Source of the DNA: Alligator mississippiensis
Lineage: Eukaryota > Chordata > Crocodylia > Alligatoridae
Assembly: GCF_030867095.1 (NCBI RefSeq)
Contig: NC_081828.1
Location: forward strand, 210,310,978 to 210,374,977
Direction of reading: 5' to 3'
DNA: 64,000 bases
Shown piece after piece: positions 36,801-48,800 of the stretch. The notes beneath the pieces were generated by a model that had not been told where the DNA came from, did not search any database, and worked only from the letters and a program-made list of their open reading frames with translations. The position numbers were made by a program, and so were the translations under genes. The stretch's first letter is position 1. Each line of letters opens with the position of its first letter.

Positions 36801-39800
36801 CAGCAGTATCCTTTGCCTTTTAAAATACTGGGTTGCTCAGTCACAACAAAGCCGCCCTTGTCTCTCTCCGTGGGGGCATGTAACACGATAGGACGAAGTC
36901 CTCCTTGCACAGTTTCTGCACTACAAGCCGGACACTGAGTCTCCTCACTCTGATTTTACCTCTGTGTAAATGCCAGGGACTCAAATGGAGTCCCTTTGGA
37001 TTTAGGCTAATGAGAGAGGGGACTGAGGCTCTGCGTAGCTCCGGAAACAAAATACTGCCTCATTCAGGACTTGAGATAAAGCAGTCATTCTTTTTTGGGT
37101 TCGGCAGGGAGTTGTTTCGTTAGCCGTGCAGCGATCTCAACGACAGGCATGTCTTGGCCATTAATGAAAAGCCTCTTAGTGTTTGTGAGATTTTACAGAA
37201 ACTCAGATTGAGGGATCAGATTCTCCCCTCTCCGCTAGCAGTTTTACATCACCGGAGTTTCACTGATTAATGGTGCTCCATGTCGGGGATAAAGGAGGAG
37301 TTTCAGTGTAGCCGTGATGGCCTAGGAAATGGGCAAGGAACAAGAACTGACTGGTAATATCTCTTATTGGACCAACTGCATAGTTGGGAGAGATGTCAGA
37401 CAAGATTTTGCCCTGCCTTGGGTGGAAAGGACCTAAGCAAGGGCATTTTGTGCCCAAAAGCTTGTCTAACATCTCGGTCCCATTCATTGGCTCAATCAAA
37501 TGAATTCCCAAACAAATTCTGCTTTTCAGAAGTTTGTACCTGCATAGACACAGCGCAGACAAAGAGAGGGGGAAGGAAGGCAGCATCAAAACCAAACCTG
37601 GGAGTCACTGGTTGCATCTACACAAGACATTTACTGCCGAGTTGCCTAATCAGCTCCACAGTAAAGCTCTGCGTCTACACGTGCGGCCCTATTAGGCTGT
37701 AGTAAACTAATAAACGCTACCATAGGCTAGTACTTGTAAACACAAGTACTACCCTGCGGCGGCATTATTTAGTGCCCTGCAATGCACATGTAGGCACTGA
37801 CGGGGCTGGTTGGGGCATAAGGGTACTTCAGTGCAGTGCCAGTTAGTCCCACACTGGAGCACCCTCGTGTCCCAGCCAGCCCTTCTGTAGCACCTTGAGC
37901 TGGGTCGAAGCCACCCCGGGCTGGCAGGCTGACCTCTGGACCCCCGGCCAGCCGGGGCTGCTCCAACCCGGCCAACATGCTGCAGTTCTCCCTTCCCATG
38001 CCCACTGTCCCCCAAGGCTGCGCTTTAGTGGAATCTGGGATGTTAAGTCCAACAAAGTGTGGCATCATATGCTCTCTTCTCTGAAGTTGGGACATCTCTT
38101 GAAGTTCATGATACTGCTCTTGATTAGACAAATAATCTCCTAGGGAGCCCTTGAAGAGGCATCTCACTTACAGCGTTATTTCTTTGCAAGCACAAACCCT
38201 GATGCCATTCAGAAACAAACACTTGTGCCACAGAGAGTGAAGAGAGGACAGTCCTAGTGTTGCTTATTTGCTGGCTGAGCATGTAGAAATACAGGACCTA
38301 GATTGATGTTTATTACAGCTGGAGAAAGTTGGTTTGAAAATTAACCCTGGAAGGCCTTTTAGAGGGCATTTAGAGGTTGTGTGGGGGAAATAGTCCAGGC
38401 GGGGGGCAGTTTGGTGTTTACCTGCCTAAAGTGTCTGTTAAGTTTTTAGAAGGCAAGGACAAGGGTAATCTCTTTTATTGGACCAACTATGTAGTTGAGA
38501 TAAAGTTAGACAAGATTTTGAATGTAAAGACATTCTTCCTCGGGTCTCTGGTTATAGGAAGCCCGGCACAGCAAGTGAAGCACCCTAATAAATCCTTGCC
38601 TTGCGTAATTTCTGGACCATCGCAGCTACAACATCACTCACACTACCGTAAATTTGCAGAAGGCAAGGTAGATATGTAGATGTGCATCCACTGCAAGTGT
38701 TCTCCTGGCTAGTTAGAGACCTTGGATGATAAGTCTGTAGTTGTAGTTGAACAGCAAAGTAGTTGCAAAGAACAAAGTGCAACAAAATGGCTCGGTGGCA
38801 AAGACATTTGGAAGTCACAACGTGGTTTTGAACACTTTAACCCAATTCTGTCCTCAGGGGCATGCAGGTGCACCTCTGCTTGAAGTCACTGGCTTGGCCA
38901 GCTCTGAGGAAAGCCAGAGCAGTTGAGTGAATGATACATCTCATCTTTATGGGAAATGGTTTTATTTTTCCTACTTCATAGCTGCTGCATGTAGCAGTGC
39001 ATTTCTTGATCGCCCCAATCCCTGCAGTTACAAGGCACTGTGCCCGCTGTTAACTGGTCTGTCTCATCACAGTGGGTCCTCTCATCACAGTGCAATATCA
39101 CTTGCCTTGTGTCTTTTTGATATCTCCCTCTATCTCTGCTTCTAACATTCAATAAATACTTCATTAGCAATTAGGACTTCCCTAATCCAATTAGTCCTTG
39201 GTAGCGAGGGACCACCCTGACCACTGCCCTTCTGTGCACTACTAAGGTCCTTAATCCTCTTGTGGTCTCTCAGCTAAGGAGGGTCTGTCAGGTCTATCTT
39301 CTTTTAGTTCCTAATACTGTGTCCTCCTTTCACAAGTCTCTGGTAGCTTCACTATCTCCTACTTTGCCTCCTTTTGATTTTCATTAGGAATTGCCACAGT
39401 GGAGCAGACGAATAGCAAACTAGAGTTCCTCCTTCAATAGTGACCAAAGCACGTGACTCAAAGGCAGATGGAAACCTCAAGACATGCTTGGACTGTGTGA
39501 TATCACACAATGTCATCCCAGATAGAGAGGGGGCTTTCAATCTCCAAAATACCTTCTTTTACTTGAACTCTTACAACATACAGCCATTATTTCTCCATAT
39601 TTCCACCCAAGCTGTTCTCAAAACCACATATTGTGTCTTCCTTATCTTGGCTCAGCCACTTCTCTAGCATTTCTCCAGTCTCTTCTCCAATCTCAGATAA
39701 ACCAGACTCTCACTGCTACTGCTACTTCAACATCTCTTCCTCTTTGTGACCACCCTTTTGTTACCGCTGTCTCTTGAGCGCCTTGTTGGGGGAAAAGGGG

Positions 39801-42800
39801 CCTTCACGAAGGCTCGGGAAAAAATGTTGCCTTGTACTGGCCTCCGCATGAGTAGAAACTACATCAGGGTTGGAGGGCCACCAGAAATGATAGCAGCCTG
39901 GCCATTTTGATTCTGGTTAAAATTGGAGGGTGTTCCAGCTACAAAAAGCTGTCCATGGAGCATGTCAAATTTAAACCACTGAAATATTTCCATGTCAGAG
40001 CGGACATGATTATAAAGAAAAGGACATCAACATTTGTATGAGTCAGAGCTTGTAATTTCCAGTGTAGAAAGGTGCCTCCCTGTTTTTGGAAGGACCAGCT
40101 TAAGTTCCCATGAAAATCCAATTTAGATAGGGTGGATAGAGAAGCAGTATTTCTGGAAGAGTAATTATGGTGTACTGCTGGCTTCCCATCTGGGACATTT
40201 CTGGTCAGCCTAACCTGGCATTACAGAGCAGTGTAGTTCTCATTTGAGGTTTGATGATGTTTAATTAAAGCCTGGCATTTAAATTTAGTCCTTTCTGAAG
40301 TGAAGAAGCCTGGCAGTGATGGTTTAAAATCTTAAATGTCTTTAAAAGAAATGATTGCCATGTATAGGGATAAAGAGAGGGAAGAGTGGATAGAGAGGAA
40401 GGACATGTTGGGTCCCATGTCCATTGCCCTGTTAGTACTGGGTTGTTCTCTTCAATACATTTACTAATATTTGACCCCTCATTTAAAGGAACTAGGGGAA
40501 GCATAAGATTGTGGGGTAGTGTGGGGAAAACAACTAAATCAATTGAAGATGAAGCTTGGTAAGTTCTTGACGTATGGCATAGTTGCTTGCAATAACAGGG
40601 GATTGGACATCATAATTCAGGAGGACTCTTCCAGGTCTGTAATGGCCATCCAACACCTTGATAGATCAAAGGAGCTGTGACAAAGTCAGCCCATCAGCAG
40701 TGCTTGGTAGTGACGTGGGAGAAGAGGCCGATGTGCAAGCAGCAAATCTTCCCACGCCGGCTACGGGGTCACTTGTCAGATGGAGGTTGGAGCACACTCT
40801 GCTTCCTGGCTCGCCTGTCGCCTGGGCTTTCTGATGGCTCCCCATGGTGACTGCACCAGCCTTGACTTAGGCGACCGAGCAGTCGCGGGCAGGGTTATCC
40901 CAGTTGCCAGTGGAAATGCTGAATTTCTGAGACCTTGTCTGACCTTGTCACTGTATCAAAGCTTTGGCCTCCCTCTACATCCTGGGCAGTTCTTGAGTTG
41001 GCCACAGAGCACAGCCTTCATATTATACCGGTATGAAATCAAAAGAGGAAAAGGGTCCAGTAGTTGAAGATGCTTTTGTTCCTTCCTTAAATAGAGTCGT
41101 GCCCAATAAAGTCCTTGTGCAAGCAGTCATAAATTCAGTTGACTTCAGCGCCTGCTATATTTTGCACAATGGAGTAGAAAACAACTTACTCTGAACTGTG
41201 AATGTCAGCAGCTTTCCCCTCCAGGATTTGTGTCGGAACAGTTTTTTTCTCTTTTTGGAATCACGTCCCCGGAGTTTCATGTGACAAATTTCTGGGTTGA
41301 ACAAACTCAGTGGGCTCCATCAGGATCCTCTGAGCACTCTTGCCTGGCTTCAGTGGAAGCCTGGTCGCTCCAGGAACCCCGGAGACTCCTCTATAAACAA
41401 AAGGCAGGAGACGTGGTGTCTCAATATAACCACAGGACCGGAAAGCACCACGTTCCAGTCTGCCAAGGCTCACGTGGAGGACCCCATGGGTAACAAAGAC
41501 CCAAAAGGAGGGGCAAAAGAAGCAGATGTTTCAGATACTTCAAATGCTGTGCTGTTCCCACTTTGTGTGATTTGCCCTTTCTATAAGTCCTTTCAGATCC
41601 ATGCTTATTTGTGACAATAATTGTTTGCAAAAAGAATAAAGGGACTTTTAATAGATGTGAAATGTAATTATCTTTGGGACTGAAATAAGTGATGTCCCTT
41701 GCAGAGAAGGTAGAAGAAGACCCAGGGAGTCATCAGTTCTGCCCCAGGTCCTGTCGCTAGTTTGTTGTGTGGCAGTCCCTGGAGGTCCAGGCCTAGCCGT
41801 ACCGCTCTTCCCCTTCCCAGTCCTTTGGAGTTCATTCCCTCCACTGCTCAGCCTCTTTGTATGCAATCCCACAATTTTTCTCCACTTCCTGGCTACACCG
41901 CTCTTTATAAACTGCCTGCATATCACCTCGCAGATCTCACTGCATTTCAGGCATCCACTTTTCTCCATTGTGCAATCTGTGACCAACAGGCTTTTAAAAA
42001 GTCATTTTTTTTTTATTTCGGTGCTGGAATAAAACATTAGAGAGTGGATTTGAACAGGACAATATCCCAGATCCTCTAAGCTGCTTAGGAGTCTCATTTG
42101 CATAGAAGTCGATGGGAGTTAGCACCTAAATATGAATGAGATGCCTAAGTACCTTTGAGAATCTGGGCCGAAGAGCCTCCATCAGTGATTCTCAACTCTG
42201 GGGTGCCACGAGATCCTTTTAAGGTGTCTTTTAGAGCACCGTCATAGACTTTCAAAGAAGGTTTTCTGAAGTATAAGTACAGATCTCTCAAAATATACAG
42301 TAGTAGGAAATGCATTGCTTTTATAAGATGGATATTAGTGCTCCCATGGGGAATCTTTGTCTTAAATCCAAGCATGTGGACATCTATCATTTCAAACAAA
42401 TGCTAGTAGATGAACAACCTCCCACAGAGGAAACCACCTTCTGGGAACTCCCTCCCATCTCACCAACTCTTTGGTCATCTCGTAACCATTTTGAAGGCCA
42501 TGCTCATTTTCTTGTACAAGGGAAATATAGGTTCTTCTCAGTGAATCAGATGAAGTAAATAGGGTGAATCCCTCCCCCACCTCCCACATACACCCCCAGA
42601 CCTCTCCTTTGCTTGGGTCTTTTATATTTTACTGTGCTTTTGTTTTGGAAGGGCCTGTGAAAAGCTGCTTGGGTGGCAACAGCTCTTGTGTCGCCGTGCC
42701 AATGTGCCATTTTATATCAGCGGAGGACTTAATTCAGAATCTTTAGGTCAGATGCTTTTTTCATGCGGGAAGGCTGATACATGAGGGAGGAGCTGACTTG

Positions 42801-45800
42801 GAGGGATTTCCTTACATCAGCTTGCAGCTGGATCCACACCTGCTTGCGGAAAGCTGATAAGAACAAAGACAACAAGATGAGCTTTAAAGAGCTCAAGAAC
42901 TTCATGAAGGAAGTCAACATCCAAGTCGATGACAGCTACGCCAAGGAGATCTTTCAGGTAAGGGGAATTTGCAAGCTAATGAGAAACGAGCTGGCTTGAG
43001 GTCACCATCTCCCATATTTTGCACCATTTGGCTGAAACCTGAGGGAGGGTGAACTCTCAGCATCCTGAGATGTCCTGAGGACTATGCCGTTGACATGGGA
43101 TCTGCAAAACCACTTATTTTTGGCTTGGTTTTGCAGCCAAGTCAGTAGATGGCCAAATTCACATTGGCTCTGAAAGAAATGGAGTTAAACCAATGGAAAG
43201 TGTGCATACAAATCACAGCGGGGGCACGGTATGAGAACGATTCTGTCCTCCTCATTGTGTCGGGGAGCTTAGCGGAAGCAGAAGAGGATTAGACATTTAT
43301 GTGCATCATACAAGATAATGGATAATGCCAGTAAGCTGGTGTCCTTGGTCAAAAGTAGGTCAGGATTTCAGAGTGTAATGGCTGATTCCCTTCTGGAATA
43401 ACATCTTCTACAGCTGCCCACTGTGATGCAGAGGAGGAAGATGCCAAGGTGGTTCTGGAAAGTAAAAGAGCTGTACAAGTTGGGAGAAAGTATGCATTAA
43501 AATTTAAAAAAAAACCCATGGTAGCTCTGCCACCCTGCAAACGGGCTGCTGAAGTGGCTCCAGGCACATCTCTAGGGTCTGTGCCTCTACTGTCTCAAGT
43601 CTGAGTGTGCTGGCAGAGGCAGTGAGGGCTAATGGGGGTAACAGGAAATCCTCAGGTATGGAGTTTTTAGTGTTTCTGAAATCCAGTCTTCTGCTTGCAT
43701 GAGATAAAGACAAGTGGATAATTTCTAGGCTCTGCAATTCGACTAAATGGAAGTGGGCAATTCCACACACTGCTTTTCCCCCCTTCAAGCTGCTACTGAA
43801 TGGTAAAAGCAGTCAGGAAAACAAACTCCCACGCATCCTTCTGCTGCTGCTTTAAGTGGATGGATGGGCGCCTCAGAGGGCATGAGCTCAGGGTGTCATG
43901 ATACTTCCAAGCCAGGAAAAGCACAACAGTTTTGGATGAGGCTTTCCTTATAACTGCAATTAATGGTATACAGGGCACCTTGCATCTGGAACGGCATCAA
44001 ACCGTATTTATGCACGAGGGGAAGATGCTGTTCCAGCTGTTAGGTGCACAGGAGGACTTAGGCACCTACGTGCCATTCAGCTCCACCCTGCTCTTGGCCT
44101 GATAAAAAGTTAATTGCCGAAGGCGGGTGGGTCCTGTTCCTCCTCGCTGCTTTTGTGTGGGTCACTCTTAAGGGTCAGATGATGGCGTGTCACAAATGTA
44201 GCTGCATTTGTGGATTTTGGGGACTTGAAGAAGATGGAATAGAATCACTCTTAGGCATCTACGTCCACTTAGATGTCCTGTTGGTGGAATAGAAAGTGGC
44301 TTTATGTACATACAAGCCCCTGAAATGTAGGTGGATAGTGGTGATCCAGTGGCATCCAAGTACATGTTGTAACACTCAGGGCTGGGGAGGGGACCTTTTT
44401 GGCCAGAGACTGCGTGGGACAGGGACCTTGTGTTTGTTCTGCAATTTTTAGCAAAATTGTGGCATCCTGGCCAACGACTGGGGTTCCAGGGTGGGGGCAG
44501 TGATGATAATACTGGTAATAAATAATGATATTTGTAGGCATTTCCATGGTAGAAGATGGCCTTGTGCTTGGTCAGCGAGACCCAATGATCAAGTCCTTCT
44601 CATGAAGCAGCAAATAACTGTTTCCAATTATTTTGTGTTCCACAATTTGTAGCCCTGGCGCAGATTACGGCTGACATATGTCATAAGGAAAGGACGTTTT
44701 CACCTCTTCTCCTCTCTACGTTTACAGCAGTGTGACAAGTCTAATACAGAAGCCTTGGAAGATGACGAGATAGAGTCATTTTACAAGATCTTGACTGAGA
44801 GGAAGGAGATTGATAGGATTTTCTCAAAGTACACCAGTGAGAAAGAGCCCATGTCTTGTGACCGCCTGGTGCAGTTTCTCCAAGAAGAGCAGCAGAAAGA
44901 AGACGCTGGCCCTGAGACTGCACTGTCCTTGATTGAGAGATATGAGCCCAGTGAAGCAGGTCAGTTAGCATCATTGGTTGCTCTTGAGTTCATGTGATTG
45001 GGGCCAAGCCAGTTGCTGGGCTTGTGTCGGGGAAGAAGGAATTTTTCCCCTCTGCGGGCAAGGTCTGCTCTTTCACATCTTCCTCTGTAGCTGGGAGGTG
45101 GTGCTCTTCCTAAATGTCTATTAGCTTAACTGGTTCCCTGCCATTGCAACACGTGTCCTTCTATCCCCATGCTGACCTTTCTCACACATCACAGCCACAA
45201 AGCTGTGGATGCTATTTTAAGTAGAAATCGTTGTGGCTGTGACTTGTGCGAAGGGTCAATGTGAACAATCCTGTGTACCCTTTTGGATGAATAGCTACGT
45301 TCAGGTGCAGAGAATTGGACTTGAGGGCCTGGGGAGCCCCTGGCTTGCTTTGGGGGCATCTGAACTGTTTTGCTGCTGTTCCTTCCCATGGGCTGGTGTA
45401 TCTTTCTATTGCTGTGGCCATCTCTCAAGGGCCAGTGTTGCAAGGGACTGTTAGCAGCAGTGTTGGGTTTACAGGAAAGGCTTGATTATTTCTTGTCTCC
45501 TTTTGTGCATCAGGCAGCAGGCAAGTGATTGATGTGCAGTGTTTTACAGGGCACTGTAATCCCCAGCGGGAGGAGATTGTTTAATGACCATTATGTAGCA
45601 TGTAGCACTTGTGTGTCACTTTACACCGGAGGATCTCAATGCACTTTGAAGGCAGCAGTGTGTGTTACCATTTCCATTTTCCAGAAAGGGAAGCTGAGCC
45701 CAACATTTTCATACCCGAGCACACTTAAAACACCCTTGTGTGCCTAGAAGGAGTTAGACACTGAAATCGGTTCTCAGGCACGCTGTCAAGTGACTTCCTT

Positions 45801-48800
45801 TTCAAAAGAACAAATGCAGAGCTGTTTTAGACAGAGATGGTCCTGCCTTGAGCAGGGGGATGAACAAGATCACCTCTTGAGGCCCTTCCAGCTCTGCTTC
45901 CCTATGATTGATCTCTGCTTGGAAATGAAATGAGTATCTACACTGTAGTATGAAAACTTCAAGGAGACCCAACTTTGTGGCCTCTTTGTTGTATTTTGAT
46001 GGGTCTGATCTGTCCCTAGTTGAGCTCCAGAAGGGACAACATCTTGTCAGTATGATTTTGAGATTGGCCTGAGGACCTGTTCGCTTCCTTATCAAGCTCC
46101 ACTGTGCTCATCTGGGTTTTGCTCTTTGCAAACCTCATTTCACTTGACTAACACATTAGGGCTATTTACAGATAATAATAGGTTTGGTGGATGTCTGTGA
46201 ATTGTGAGGGTGGGATGAAGCAAGATGTTTCCTTTGGGTCCCAAAAGCATTCTCAGGTAGAGGTAAGTACTAACACCTCCTGAGGTACAGCTTTTGCTGT
46301 TGCTTACTTTGATTCTTGTGGCCAAATCCTGCCTTTAGCTGCAGCTCACTGAAGTCAGCAAATATTTGTGTACAGAGTTATTCATTCCTTCACAGTTAGG
46401 GTACACAGCTCTTTCTCTTGCAGAACTGGGATGTTGTATTTGAACTCTTGATTTATGCCTTTATCTGACAGCCAAGAAGCAAATGACAATGACCAAAGAC
46501 GGTTTTCTGATGTACCTACTGTCTTCTGATGGGGACATATTCAACTCCAGTCATGGTAAAGTCTACCAGGACATGACCCACCCACTGAATCACTACTTGG
46601 TGTCATCTTCACACAACACCTATCTAATGGAGGACCAGCTGAGAGGGCCAAGCAGCACAGAGGCCTATATCAGGTAAGGAGGACGAGATCTCAGTATACA
46701 GTGCTACACTATAGGATGGGCAGGCATGATCCCAAACAGCATGGTCAACGCTATCTCTGGGCAATGGCAGGTCTAACCTGACCGGTGATTGTTATGCCAA
46801 CGGGCGATGGACGGAGGTTGGGGTGACCTCTGTCAACTAGCAGAATTTGATTCGGTTGTGAACTGGTAAGACAGCAAAAATGTCCCTGTTGTCAAGCCGG
46901 TGGCTCCTACACTCTCTGCTCTTTATCTACCTCTTCCTTGAGCTTGGAGGGTGTCATATAGTATTTAGCTCAGTAAGTTGCTCTCATTAGATGCTTGCAC
47001 ACATTTTGCAAGAACATTAACTTCGTTTTCATTATGGCCAAATGAGTGGCTCTCAGAAGCATTGATAGGGGATGGATGACCTTAAGCACGTTGGGAATTA
47101 TTACAAATTCAGCCTACTGGAGACAAAAGTCTGCAGAGAAAAGTGGCACCATCAGCTTCAGAGGCCCGTGCTAACAAATGTATAGAATAGAGCCTACGTT
47201 TGAAGGCAGGAAAGCACTGAATCAGCCAAGAGAAGGATTGATATTTGTGGTCAGGAGCTTCTGAGTCAGGGTATGTGACCTGTTGGGCAAACTTTCTAAG
47301 AGATGCACAGGGATTTAGCCACACAGCGCTCATGAAATGATGGCAGAGTTCACATTACTGTGTCACTGGACACGGCTTTGAGTATTCTTCGCAAACTCCT
47401 TCTCAAATCTGCAGGAGGAAAATGCGTGATCCATGCCTCGCTGACTGTGACAGCCTCTCAGGGACTCTCTGATCTACTCTCTTTACTTCCCTTCAGGCTT
47501 TTCCAAACGATTCTTCCCATTTCGGAGCTTCCTCAGCCTTCCTCTTCTTCAGTTGCCTGGTGCTTGTAGACCCCTTTGGTCTTTGATAGCCATCTTTTTC
47601 CTCTTTGTGCACTGCTAATCTCGCTTATCAGTTCTCATGAGCTCCCCTCCTTTTCTTTGCTTCCTGCGCTCATTCTGTGCTTATCCAAGCTACCCTTCAG
47701 CCTCCAGCATATCTTGAACTGTCCAGTCCTATTCTGAAGGGAGGTCGGCAAAGAAAGACCCACGTGCATGCATTTTCTGTTTCCAGAGCCCTGACCAAAG
47801 GTTGCCGCTGTGTGGAGTTGGATTGCTGGGATGGCCCCAACTCTGAGCCTATAATTTATCATGGCTACACATTCACCTCCAAGATCCTCTTCAGCGATGT
47901 CATAAAGGCCATCAAGAACTATGCTTTCAAAGTAAGGACAATGGAGCTGGGATATCCCGTTCATTTCTTTTATAATATTGAGGGAGGAAAAAGGCTTAGA
48001 ACAGCCAGCTTCTCTTTTTGCTCTAATAATCTATTATTTTGATAATAAAATATCAAACTGACTGCCTCTCTGCATTTCTCACTGAGAGATGTCCCTCACT
48101 GGGCTGCAATATCTGTCCCCTGACTTGTATCCCAATCAGCGACTGAGGATTATTTTCTAGATGAGGAGCTGTTTGCAGCACAGATGTGTTTGCATTATCC
48201 ATAGGTACAGCACTGAGTATGGTGGGATGCAGTCCCCTTCTGCAGTCAAAGCAATACTCAATAACTAGAGAACAGTGCACGCAGGCAGTGGGAAGCACAG
48301 GCAGATGAGTTTGCTTGGGTGTTCAGTTCATGTTTAGCATGGCTTCATCAGACGACGTGGCCTTACGTGGGTGCGTTTGAATCACAGATATGAGATACTC
48401 CCTCTCGTCTCTAGGTCAGGGTTAAAAGGCTGAGATTAGCAGTCAGACTTGGCTGTCTTACATAGTAGTCCTGCACTGGCAACTTTTATGTCAAACGTTT
48501 GGTCTGCCTGGACTCATTAGGACTTAGACTTTCTTCTTCACTTTCCTTAACACACAGCCAATCTCCGTCTCTCTGGATGTTCAGGGGAAACAGTCAGAAT
48601 TCCCACAGGGAAAGGAAATATCGAGGAGGTTGCACAGTGAAGGAAGTGGGCACTTCTTTGGTATCTTAATGCTTGCTAGATGGTCACAGCTGAGGAACCA
48701 AGGCATAGAGAGGATAAGGGATTTTTTCCTGAGCTCACACTGGGAGTTTGTGCATAGGCTGCTGAGTTGGGAAATGAATCCTTGTCTTCTGAGTCTCTTG

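Larger units (their letters stand above)
36806..42827 (+). other. PLCD1: PLCD1 intron 3
   Basis: 6.0 kb between donor GTATCC and acceptor CTTGCAG. It contains three MITE-like repeats (37347-37500, 37613-37800, 38465-38660) and one hAT left end at 42183. The rest shows no gene, RNA or strong structure. Confidence 0.85.

Noticed and set aside
44724..44733. Use of the downstream AG as the main exon 5 acceptor
   Set aside because: It would delete one residue relative to the human protein. The upstream AG keeps the family length, so I used it and report the alternative as a finding.
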